A stretch of DNA of 64,000 nucleotides from Catellatospora tritici (GTDB lineage: Bacteria; Actinomycetota; Actinomycetes; Mycobacteriales; Micromonosporaceae): NCBI RefSeq assembly GCF_019083965.1, contig NZ_JAHRCY010000009.1, positions 186,001 through 250,000 of the forward strand, written 5' to 3'. This document shows positions 57,486-64,000 of this stretch, in pieces. The position numbers and the translations under genes are program-made. Positions within the stretch are counted from its first letter, which is position 1; each line of letters begins with the position of its first letter. The notes under the pieces were generated by a model, which saw nothing but the letters and a program-made list of their open reading frames with translations, was not told the origin of the DNA and did not search any database.

Positions 57486-57881
57486 ATGTCCGACGCGAAC
57501 CCGCCCGCCGACGTGGTCGATCACCTGCGCGCCCAGCACCAGCAGATCAGCGCGGTGCTGGCCCAGTTGCGCTCGGCGCCCAGCATCGCCCGAGGCGAGC
57601 TGTTCGAACAGCTGGTGAGCTTCCTGACGGTGCACGAGCAGGCCGAGCGGCAGGTCGTGGCGCCGTACCTGGACTGGCAGGTGCCGCTGGTGCCCGGTTG
57701 GCGGCCGGTGCTGGCCGAACTGGCCCAGGGCGGAGTGGCCGACCCCGCCTTCCGGCCCCGGCTGGAGGCGCTGTGCGGCACGTTCGCCGAGCACACGGCG
57801 TACGTCGAACGCGAGGAGTTCGCCCGGCTGCGCCGCAGCGTCCCCGGCGACCTCCTGCGCCGCCTGGCCGAACAGCTGTGA
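57486..57881 (+). CDS. Hemerythrin-like (HHE) protein
   Basis: 131 residues in a four-helix HHE pattern: His13 and His18 in DHLRAQHQQI, a His-Glu pair in FLTVHEQAERQVV, and the His/Glu pair near FAEHTAYVEREEF. Binds a di-iron centre and usually handles O2, NO or redox stress. The ATG has GAAGGGACC at 6-7 nt. It terminates at the second AAGGGGCCCTT hairpin. Confidence 0.82.
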   Translation: MSDANPPADVVDHLRAQHQQISAVLAQLRSAPSIARGELFEQLVSFLTVHEQAERQVVAPYLDWQVPLVPGWRPVLAELAQGGVADPAFRPRLEALCGTFAEHTAYVEREEFARLRRSVPGDLLRRLAEQL

Positions 57882-57888
57882 GCAGCCG

Positions 57889-57940
57889 TTAAGAAGGGCC
57901 CCTTCTACCTCGCAAAGCGATAAGAAGGGGCCCTTCCTTA
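57889..57940. terminator. Bidirectional AAGGGGCCCTT terminator, copy 2
   Basis: TTAAGAAGGGCCCCTTCT and AAGAAGGGGCCCTTCCTTA pair across a short loop, between the convergent stops at 57881 and 57949. Near-identical to 12226-12277. Confidence 0.8.
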
Positions 57941-57948
57941 CCCAAAGG

Positions 57949-58272
57949 TCAGCTGACGGCGCGCTCCAGTTGTGCCTTCGTCATGGTCGAGCGGCCCCTG
58001 ATGTTCTTGCGCTTGGCCTCCTCGTACAGCTGGTCGCGGGTGCGGCCGCCCTCGCCCTTGTGGGAGCGCAGGCCGCCCCGGCGGCCGGAGGAGATGTCGT
58101 TGCGCGACAGGGCGCTGGACTGCCTGGCCTCGCCCGCGCGGGCCCGTTCCTTGTTGACGGTTCGGGCAGCGATCTCCTTGGCGACCTTCTCCGGCTTGCC
58201 GCGGTCCTCGGCGCTCTCCTTGATGTGCTCGTACTGGCGTTCCCGCTTGTTGCTCCAGGCGCGCTGCGGCAT
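57949..58272 (-). CDS. Small basic plasmid-stabilization/Rho-N-like protein
   Basis: 107 residues, highly basic, beginning PQRAWSNKRERQYEHIKESAEDRG and ending TMTKAQLERAVS, which resembles the SAP/Rho N-terminal helix used for nucleic-acid binding. Such proteins are annotated as plasmid stabilization or Rho termination factor-like in actinobacteria. The ATG at 58272 has AGGAGG at good spacing, which settles the start. Confidence 0.7.
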   Translation of the reverse strand: MPQRAWSNKRERQYEHIKESAEDRGKPEKVAKEIAARTVNKERARAGEARQSSALSRNDISSGRRGGLRSHKGEGGRTRDQLYEEAKRKNIRGRSTMTKAQLERAVS

Positions 58273-58435
58273 GACCGCCTCCTCTCCTCGCACGTCCGCC
58301 TGACCAATTGCCCATGCGACGGTCCGATCAAACGCGCATCGGCCTCGACCAGGCGCAACGCTTCGCGACGGGCGGCGTTGAGCAGGTCAGGCGCCCGGCG
58401 ATCATGCGGTCGCCCCGTCTGGCCGAGGAGTCGCC

Positions 58436-60244
58436 GTGCCGCACCACACCCGCATCAACCGCGTGGCGCCGACTCTGGCCGCCGTGACCGCCCTGGCCAC
58501 CGCCGTGCTGGGACTGACCCTGAGCACCCGGGCGGCGGGCGAACCCGCGCCGGACGGAATAACCGACGGCTGGGCGGGTGCGGGCCTGCCGGCGGCGCCG
58601 TCCGGGCGGATGCTGATGGGGGCGCCGGGCGGCTACCCGGTCACCGGTATCGACGTGTCCCACTACCAGCCCGACGTGGACTGGAAGAAGGTCGCCGACA
58701 AGGGCGCCCGGTTCGCGTACGCGAAGGCGACCGAGGGCACCCACTACTACGACGACCAGTTCGGCAAGAACAACAGCGGGGCCAAGCGCAACGGGGTGTA
58801 CTTCGGGGCGTACCACTTCGCCCGGCCCGACCGCAGCGGCGGCCGCACCCAGGCCGACTACTTCCTGGACCGGGCGCGGTACACCAACGACGGGCACACC
58901 CTGCCGCCGATGCTGGACATGGAGTGGCCGTACAAGAGCGGCGGCAAGTACGTCGCCGACCACCCGTGCTGGGGGAAGAGCAAGAGCGAACTGGTCAAGT
59001 GGATCCGCGACTTCACCGAGCGGGTCCGCGAGCGCACCGGCAGCGCCACGATGATCTACACCAACCCGAACTGGTGGAACCCGTGCACGGGCAGGAGCAC
59101 CGCGTTCGGGCGGCACTACCTGTTCATCTCCAGCTACACCGACAAGGTCAACGGGCTGCCCGCGGGCTGGGACCACTGGACCCTGTGGCAGTACGCCAAC
59201 CACGGCAAGCTGCCCGGCGACCAGAACGTCTTCAACGGCTCGCTGGCCGAGCTCGCCGCGCTGGCCAGCAACCCGTTGGGGCCGATGCCGAAGCTGGTGG
59301 TCGGCGACTGGGACGGCAACGGGACGATGACCGCGGGCCTGGTCACCCCGGCAGGCGAGCACTGGCGCTGGCGGCTGACCAACCAGAAGGGCACCGCGCC
59401 GATCGCGGCGGGCGGTGCCGACCCGCTGCTCACCCCGGACCTCGACTTCGAGTACGGCGAGGTCGAGAAGGCGCCGATCGTGGGCGACTGGGACGGCAAC
59501 GGCACCTGGACGCCGGGCACGGTCGACAGCGAGGGCAAGCGGCACGACTACTACCTGGCCAACGGGTTCCGTCCCGGCCCCGCCGACATCCACGTCGGGT
59601 ACGGCGACATCGAGGACGTGCCGCTGGTCGGCGACTGGGACGGCAACGGCACGTTCACGCCCGGCACGGCCGACGCCGACGGCAAGCGGCACGACTGGAA
59701 GTTCACCAACTCGCTGACCGACCCGAAGACCGAGGTCAAGCTGACCGTCGGCGACGCGGGCAAGACACCGGTCGTGGGCGACTGGGACGGCAACGGGACG
59801 TACACGCCGGGCACGGTCGACAACGACGGCGAACGGCACGACTACTACCTGGTCAACTCGCTGACCGCGACGACCGCGGAGATCCACCTGGGCTTCGGGG
59901 GCGTGTACACGGTGCCGCTGGTCGGCGACTGGGACGGCGACAAGAAGTTCACTCCGGGCGCGGTCGACGCCTCCGGCACCACCATGCGCTGGCTGCTGCT
60001 GAACAACCTGCTCGGCGGCGACCTGCCCGACCTGGCCTTCCGCTACGGCGAGACCGGCATCCTGCCCGACCCGCAGCCGCAGCCGTCTCCGTCGCCCAGT
60101 GCCTCGCCCAGTGCCTCGCCGAGCGGGTCGCCCAGCCCGGCGCCGCTGGTCGAGCCGAGCGTGCCGATGAGCCCCCGGCCGATGTCCCCGGCGCCCGGCG
60201 GCAAGCCGGGGCTGGAGCAGCGGCCGGTCGTCCCGGATCTGTGA
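58436..60244 (+). CDS. Secreted GH25 lysozyme-like muramidase with VCBS-type repeats
   Basis: 602 residues with a signal peptide (cleaved near residue 34). The GH25 domain (about 65-280) has VTGIDVSHYQPDVDW (Asp73) and MLDMEWPY (Asp161/Glu163), the catalytic acids. The C-terminal part contains five copies of V-V/L-GDWDGNGT-x-TPG-like calcium-binding repeats and a Ser/Pro-rich tail. Cleaves peptidoglycan outside the cell. The GTG start follows GAGGAG. Confidence 0.88.
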   Translation: MPHHTRINRVAPTLAAVTALATAVLGLTLSTRAAGEPAPDGITDGWAGAGLPAAPSGRMLMGAPGGYPVTGIDVSHYQPDVDWKKVADKGARFAYAKATEGTHYYDDQFGKNNSGAKRNGVYFGAYHFARPDRSGGRTQADYFLDRARYTNDGHTLPPMLDMEWPYKSGGKYVADHPCWGKSKSELVKWIRDFTERVRERTGSATMIYTNPNWWNPCTGRSTAFGRHYLFISSYTDKVNGLPAGWDHWTLWQYANHGKLPGDQNVFNGSLAELAALASNPLGPMPKLVVGDWDGNGTMTAGLVTPAGEHWRWRLTNQKGTAPIAAGGADPLLTPDLDFEYGEVEKAPIVGDWDGNGTWTPGTVDSEGKRHDYYLANGFRPGPADIHVGYGDIEDVPLVGDWDGNGTFTPGTADADGKRHDWKFTNSLTDPKTEVKLTVGDAGKTPVVGDWDGNGTYTPGTVDNDGERHDYYLVNSLTATTAEIHLGFGGVYTVPLVGDWDGDKKFTPGAVDASGTTMRWLLLNNLLGGDLPDLAFRYGETGILPDPQPQPSPSPSASPSASPSGSPSPAPLVEPSVPMSPRPMSPAPGGKPGLEQRPVVPDL

Positions 60245-60347
60245 CCGCCCAGAATTGTGCACCAAACCGTGAAAATCGCTCGTAACCGCACGATAGATTC
60301 GGGTCAGCGGCGAGGAGGGCCCGGCCTGCCCTCGAGAGCGAGGCACG

Positions 60348-61619
60348 ATGCGCGGATTCGGGGTTCACTCAGAGGTCGGCACCCTGCGGAAGGTGCTGGT
60401 CCACCGCCCGGACCTGGCGCTGCGGCGGCTAACCCCGTCCAACCGGGGTGAGCTGCTCTTCGACGACGTGCTGTGGGTGGAGCAGGCGCAGGCCGAGCAC
60501 GACCAGTTCGTGGCCGAGCTGCGCGGGCGCGGCGTGGAGGTGTTCCTGCTGCACGACCTGCTGACCGAGGCGCTGGGTCAGCCGGGTGCCCGGCAGTGGG
60601 TCATCGAGCACACCGTCAGCCCGTACACGGTGGGGCCGTCGATGGTCGAGGCGGTGCAGGGCGCGCTGGCGAACATGGACGACCGCACCCTGGCCACCCA
60701 CCTGACCGGCGGGGTCACCCGGGCCGAGCTGATCGAGTTCGCCGACACCGACCTGGCCGGGTCGTCACTGACCGTGTCGACCACGGTGGACTCCTCGTTC
60801 ATCCTGCCGCCGCTGCCCAACCACCTGTTCACCCGCGACACCTCCTGCTGGATCTACGACGGGGTGTCGCTGAACCCGATGTACTGGCCGTCGCGGCAGC
60901 TGGAGACGGTGAACCTGGGCACCGTGTACCGGTTCCACCCGATGTTCCGGCAGGCCGGGATCACCTTCTGGTACCCGGACGCGGCCAACGCCGAGGAGCA
61001 CGACCAGTTCGACATCCAGTCCTACGGGCGGGCGTCGCTGGAGGGCGGCGACGTGATGCCGGTGGGCAACCGGACCGTGCTGATCGGCATCAGCGAACGC
61101 ACCACCGCCCAGATGGCCGAGATCCTGGCCCGCAGGCTGTTCGAGAAGCAGGCCGCCGACCGGGTGATCGCGGTGCGGCTGGCCCGCCAGCGCCAGTTCA
61201 TGCACCTGGACGTGGTGTTCACGTTCATGGACCGCGACACCGTCACCGTCTACCCGAAGGTCATCGACAGCACCACGGCGTACAGCCTGCGACCGGGCGA
61301 CCGGGCGGGAACGTTGGAGGTCACGCCGGAGAAGACCTTCCTCGGCGCGGTGGCCGACGCGATCGGCCTGCCGGAGAAGGACCTGCGCGTGGTGACCACC
61401 GGCGGGGACGAGCCGCAGCAGGAGCGCGAGCAGTGGGACTGCGCCAACAACGTGGTGGCGGTGTCGCCGGGCGTGGTCATCGCGTACTCGAAGAACATCA
61501 ACAGCAACCGCAAGTATCGCGAGGCCGGGGTCGAGGTCGTCGAGATCGACGGGTTCGAGGTCGGCAAGGGCCGTGGCGGCGGCCACTGCATGACCTGCCC
61601 GCTGCTGCGCGATCCCTAG
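60348..61619 (+). CDS. arcA: Arginine deiminase
   Basis: 423 residues of full family length, with FTRDTSCWIYDGV for the substrate site, SLEGGDVMPVGNRTVLIG, MHLDVVFTFMD with the catalytic His, and Cys414 in GGGHCMTCP near the C-terminus. Converts arginine to citrulline and ammonia. No ornithine carbamoyltransferase or carbamate kinase gene is adjacent, so it may act in arginine catabolism or pH control rather than a complete ADI pathway. Its stop overlaps the DUF1992 stop by 3 nt. Confidence 0.92.
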   Translation: MRGFGVHSEVGTLRKVLVHRPDLALRRLTPSNRGELLFDDVLWVEQAQAEHDQFVAELRGRGVEVFLLHDLLTEALGQPGARQWVIEHTVSPYTVGPSMVEAVQGALANMDDRTLATHLTGGVTRAELIEFADTDLAGSSLTVSTTVDSSFILPPLPNHLFTRDTSCWIYDGVSLNPMYWPSRQLETVNLGTVYRFHPMFRQAGITFWYPDAANAEEHDQFDIQSYGRASLEGGDVMPVGNRTVLIGISERTTAQMAEILARRLFEKQAADRVIAVRLARQRQFMHLDVVFTFMDRDTVTVYPKVIDSTTAYSLRPGDRAGTLEVTPEKTFLGAVADAIGLPEKDLRVVTTGGDEPQQEREQWDCANNVVAVSPGVVIAYSKNINSNRKYREAGVEVVEIDGFEVGKGRGGGHCMTCPLLRDP

Positions 61620-62005
61620 TGAGCCCGGCGGCGCGCCTTCCAGTCGCGTACGACCTGGTCGGCGTCGACCAGCGCCAGCGTGACGGCGGGACCGGCCAGC
61701 AGGCCGCGGTTGGCCTGGACCACCCGCATGTTGATCTCGGCGACCATCTTGCGTACGTCCGCCTCGCTGAACTTCTTGGCCGCCTTGTCGGACAGGTCCT
61801 CGATGTCGCGGCGCAGCAGCAGGGTGGCGGGCAGCGCCCCGGCCAGGCTCTCGCGGCGGACCAGGTCACGCAGCCACCAGTCGTCGGGCAGCACCTCCCC
61901 CGCGCCAGGCAGCGGCTTACCCGCCCCGGGCAGGTTGTCGAACTCGCCGCGCTCCTGCGCTTCGCGGATCTGCCTGTCGATCGCCGATTCGTACGCGGGA
62001 CCCAT
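61616..62005 (-). CDS. DUF1992 (DnaJC28-like) protein
   Basis: 129 residues with the family pattern: AIDRQIREAQERGEFDNLPGAGKPLP at the N-terminus and LRRDIEDLSDKA...EADVRKMVAEINMRV in the helical part. Function unknown. Tail-to-tail overlap with arcA at CTAG. Confidence 0.82.
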   Translation of the reverse strand: MGPAYESAIDRQIREAQERGEFDNLPGAGKPLPGAGEVLPDDWWLRDLVRRESLAGALPATLLLRRDIEDLSDKAAKKFSEADVRKMVAEINMRVVQANRGLLAGPAVTLALVDADQVVRDWKARRRAH

Positions 62006-62054
62006 GACGCACCCCCAGTCTCCCTCGCGCGAAATCTACCGCGCGGAAATCCGG

Positions 62055-62082
62055 TTGCGTCGCGCCGGCCAGCGCGTATCGT
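62055..62082 (+). promoter_or_regulatory. Promoter of the thrS-like leader
   Basis: TTGCGT (62055-62060) and TATCGT (62077-62082) are 16 nt apart, and the -10 ends 7 nt before the leader-peptide ATG. The transcript would start at or beside the ATG. Confidence 0.5.
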
Positions 62083-62089
62083 CGTGCCC

Positions 62090-62146
62090 ATGCATCAGCA
62101 GCTGAGCACGACGACGCCGGGACACCCCGGCGTGACCGCGTGTTGA
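62090..62146 (+). CDS. Threonine leader peptide of thrS-like gene
   Basis: 18 codons: MHQQLSTTTPGHPGVTAC and a TGA. Three consecutive Thr codons (62108-62116) precede a hairpin CGCCGGG-ACAC-CCCGGCG (62115-62132). A ribosome stalled at these codons would cover its 5' arm. A terminator hairpin follows at 62168, then the synthetase at 62247. This is a complete attenuation layout regulated by charged tRNA-Thr. Confidence 0.75.
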   Translation: MHQQLSTTTPGHPGVTAC

Positions 62147-62167
62147 TCTGCTGAAACCAGTCATCCG

Positions 62168-62203
62168 TCGGCCCCGGGGCACTCGCCCCGGGGCCGATGT
62201 CTT
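62168..62203 (+). terminator. Attenuator terminator of thrS-like gene
   Basis: TCGGCCCCGGGGC (62168-62180) pairs perfectly over 13 bp with GCCCCGGGGCCGA (62185-62197), with a 4-nt loop, followed by TGTCTTT. It lies 22 nt after the leader stop and 44 nt before the synthetase ATG. The CCCCGG of the leader hairpin can alternatively pair with CCGGGG here, giving a possible antiterminator. Confidence 0.75.
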
Positions 62204-62246
62204 TGCCCGGACGTGTGCCCGCCGACACATCCGAGGAGAGATCATC

Positions 62247-63488
62247 ATGTCCCAGGCGCACCTGGCCGACCACCGCAAGCTCGGCCGCGACCTCGAGCTC
62301 TACCACTCCGATCCACTGGTCGGCGCCGGGCTGCCGATCTGGCTGCCCAACGGCGCCGCCGCGCGCCACGCCATCGAGTCCTACATCCGGGAGGCCGAGC
62401 GGCTGGCCGGATACCAGCACGTGTACTCCCCGCCGATGGCCAAACGGGAGATGTACCGAAGGTCGGGGCATCTGGCGAAGTTCGGCGACGACATGTTCCC
62501 GCCCCTGGCCGAGGCCGGTCAGCCCGAGGCCGAGGCGCTGATGCTGCGGCCGAGCCTGTGCCCGCACCACGCGATGGTGTTCGGCGCGCGCGGCCGCTCC
62601 TACCGCGAGCTGCCACTGCGGGTGGCCGAGCTCGGCGGCATGTACCGGGCCGAGCGCTCCGGCGTGGTCGGCGGCCTGGGCCGGGTCCGGGCCATCTCGC
62701 TCAACGACGCGCACATCTTCTGCGCCCTCGACCAGGTCGGCGATGAGGTCGCCGCGATCCTGTCCATGATCGTCGAAGCGCACCGGGTGCTGGGCTTCGC
62801 CGCGGACTCGTTCCGACTGTCGCTGCGCGGGCAAGGCCCGGCCTACCTGGGCTCCCCTGCCGACTGGGCCCTGGCCGAGGATCTGCTGCGCCAGGCGCTC
62901 GTGCGGGCCGGAATCGCGTTCGAGGAGGTGCCCGGCGAGGCCGCCTTCTACGGACCGAAGATCGATATCCAGGTACGGGACATAGCCGGGCGCGAGTGGT
63001 CGCTGTCCACCATCCAGGTCGACTTCGCCCAGCCGGAGCGCTTCGACCTGTCCTACGTCGACCGCGACGGTGAGCGGGCCCGACCGGTGATGGTGCACCG
63101 CAGCGTCGTGGGCAGCCTGGAACGGCTGATGGCGCACCTGATCGAGGTGCACCAGGGCGCTTTCCCGGCCTGGTACGCCCCGGTGCAGCTGGCCGTGGCG
63201 CCGATCGGCGAGGCCCAGGACGAGGCGGCGCGGCGGCTGCACGACGCGGCGATGCGGGCCGGGCTGCGCGCCGAGCTGCTGCTGGACGGGTCACTGGGCA
63301 ACCGGATCCGGCTGGCCGCGCAGCGGAAGGTGCCGTACCTGGCGGTGCTCGGGGCGCGCGAGGCTGCGGCGGGCGAGGTGTCGCTGCGGCTGCGCGACGG
63401 CCGGGAACTGCCCGCCCGCCCGGTCGCCGACACCCTTGCCCTGATCGGCGCCGTCGTCACCTCCCGCTCCCCCGCCCTCGAGCTGTGA
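62247..63488 (+). CDS. thrS: Short threonyl-tRNA synthetase without TGS and editing domains
   Basis: 413 residues: a class II aminoacylation core plus anticodon-binding domain. The zinc ligands match those of ThrRS: Cys in RPSLCPHHA, His in NDAHIFC and His in MVHRSVVGSLERL, and the motif 2 region AELGGMYRAERSG is clear. Ordinary bacterial ThrRS is about 640 residues because of N-terminal TGS and editing domains, which are absent. It is either a second copy or one of the short ThrRS lineages known from archaea and some bacteria. Preceded by an attenuator. Confidence 0.85.
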   Translation: MSQAHLADHRKLGRDLELYHSDPLVGAGLPIWLPNGAAARHAIESYIREAERLAGYQHVYSPPMAKREMYRRSGHLAKFGDDMFPPLAEAGQPEAEALMLRPSLCPHHAMVFGARGRSYRELPLRVAELGGMYRAERSGVVGGLGRVRAISLNDAHIFCALDQVGDEVAAILSMIVEAHRVLGFAADSFRLSLRGQGPAYLGSPADWALAEDLLRQALVRAGIAFEEVPGEAAFYGPKIDIQVRDIAGREWSLSTIQVDFAQPERFDLSYVDRDGERARPVMVHRSVVGSLERLMAHLIEVHQGAFPAWYAPVQLAVAPIGEAQDEAARRLHDAAMRAGLRAELLLDGSLGNRIRLAAQRKVPYLAVLGAREAAAGEVSLRLRDGRELPARPVADTLALIGAVVTSRSPALEL

Positions 63489-63491
63489 TCG

Positions 63492-63547
63492 AGTTGCCGG
63501 GCAATTGGGGGTATGCAACGTTGCATACCCCCAATTGCCCGGCAACT
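63492..63547. repeat. 56-bp perfect palindrome
   Basis: AGTTGCCGGGCAATTGGGGG plus TATGCAAC on the left reads identically on the other strand from 63547; no mismatch and no loop, centred at 63519/63520. It lies between the convergent synthetase and regulator genes and could act as a bidirectional terminator or extrude as a cruciform. Confidence 0.85.
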
Positions 63548-63603
63548 TCGGCGCTCGAGGACGGGCGGGGCGGGCGGGGGCGGGTGGGGCGGGGGCGGGG
63601 CGG

Positions 63604-63936
63604 TCAGTCGCGGGTGGGCATGGGGTCGGTCTGTTCGACCTGGTGGATGAGCTTTTTCAGGTGGGCTATCTCGTCGCGCAGGGCGGTCTGGCCGGCGGCG
63701 GTGAGGGTGACCCAGGTGCGGGGGCGCTTGCCCTCGTACCCCTTCTCGATCTGGACCAGCTCGGCCTTCTCCAGCACGGTCAGGTGCTGTCCGAGGTTGC
63801 CCGCGGTCAGCTTGAGGGTTTCGCGCAGGAAGCCGAACTCGACCTGGCGGGCCTGGTGGGCGATGGCCAGGATGCCCAAGCGGACGCGCTGGTGGACCAC
63901 GTCGTCGAGGCCGTTGGTGGGATGGTCGGTCATCAC
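63604..63936 (-). CDS. Winged-helix transcriptional regulator
   Basis: 110 residues of the small MarR/ArsR-like type: VHQRVRLGILAIAHQARQVEFGFLRETLKLTAGNLGQHLTVLEKAELV with a helix-turn-helix at about 40-65, then the wing EGKRPRTWVTLTAAGQTAL. The GTG at 63936 overlaps the stop of the upstream gene as GTGA (ATG at 63933 is alternative), so both are coupled. Confidence 0.8.
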   Translation of the reverse strand: MMTDHPTNGLDDVVHQRVRLGILAIAHQARQVEFGFLRETLKLTAGNLGQHLTVLEKAELVQIEKGYEGKRPRTWVTLTAAGQTALRDEIAHLKKLIHQVEQTDPMPTRD

Positions 63937-64000
63937 GGCTGGACCTTGGTGGTCGCGGCTTCGGCGCCCGGCCGGAACACCGCGAACGCGGCGGCGCCCA
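63933..64000 (-). CDS. C-terminal end of a gene running off the window
   Basis: 22 codons remain before a TGA that overlaps the regulator's start. The end AAAFAVFRPGAEAATTKVQP fits the tail of a membrane protein but is too short to identify. Partial at the right edge. Confidence 0.5.
   Translation of the reverse strand, partial: GAAAFAVFRPGAEAATTKVQP

Overview
The window is high-GC DNA with GC-rich third codon positions, many GTG and TTG starts and dense coding on both strands, which points to an actinomycete. Two convergent gene pairs are separated by the same AAGGGGCCCTT double-hairpin terminator (12226-12277 and 57889-57940). I associate this element with Micromonosporaceae (Micromonospora/Catellatospora-like), but that placement is inference. 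I saw no rRNA, tRNA or CRISPR array.

Layout. 0-19 kb is mostly housekeeping and accessory metabolism: a two-globin NO/O2 operon with a strong promoter and a 15-bp-arm operator, a RidA/dehydrogenase pair divergent from a LysR gene, a SulP-carbonic anhydrase fusion, an aldehyde dehydrogenase, and assorted small enzymes. 19-24 kb is a patchy accessory stretch in which a HIT-family gene has been split by a TnpB-bearing insertion element. 24-28 kb holds a PfkB kinase, a SRPBCC protein, an exporter and a D-amino-acid-oxidase-like flavoprotein.

28.6-36.0 kb is the most striking locus. It is a tightly coupled five-gene operon: a stand-alone NRPS-like adenylation-carrier-reductase enzyme, an aldo/keto reductase, a sulfotransferase-like protein, an HK97-fold shell protein that resembles Family 3 ('natural product') encapsulins, and an MFS exporter, closed by a 16-bp perfect terminator stem. 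The inferred logic is that an amino acid is activated, reduced to an aldehyde, further reduced and perhaps sulfated, possibly inside or on a protein nanocompartment, and exported.

36-43 kb carries secreted or surface proteins (a choice-of-anchor A adhesin-like protein, an S15 peptidase with a P-domain, a DUF305 lipoprotein), methyltransferases and repeat-rich intergenic DNA. 43.7-45.7 kb is argS behind an arginine-rich leader peptide. 45.7-57 kb is a signalling hub: SigB/SigF-type sigma factor, STAS antagonist, ANTAR-GAF-PP2C phosphatase, a receiver protein coupled to a 1446-residue hybrid kinase with seven near-identical 92-residue HAMP repeats, a second PP2C phosphatase, and a STAS-HATPase protein. 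57-64 kb holds a hemerythrin, a GH25 lysozyme, arginine deiminase, DUF1992, a short threonyl-tRNA synthetase paralogue preceded by a Thr-Thr-Thr leader peptide and a textbook terminator hairpin, a 56-bp perfect palindrome, and a winged-helix regulator at the right edge.
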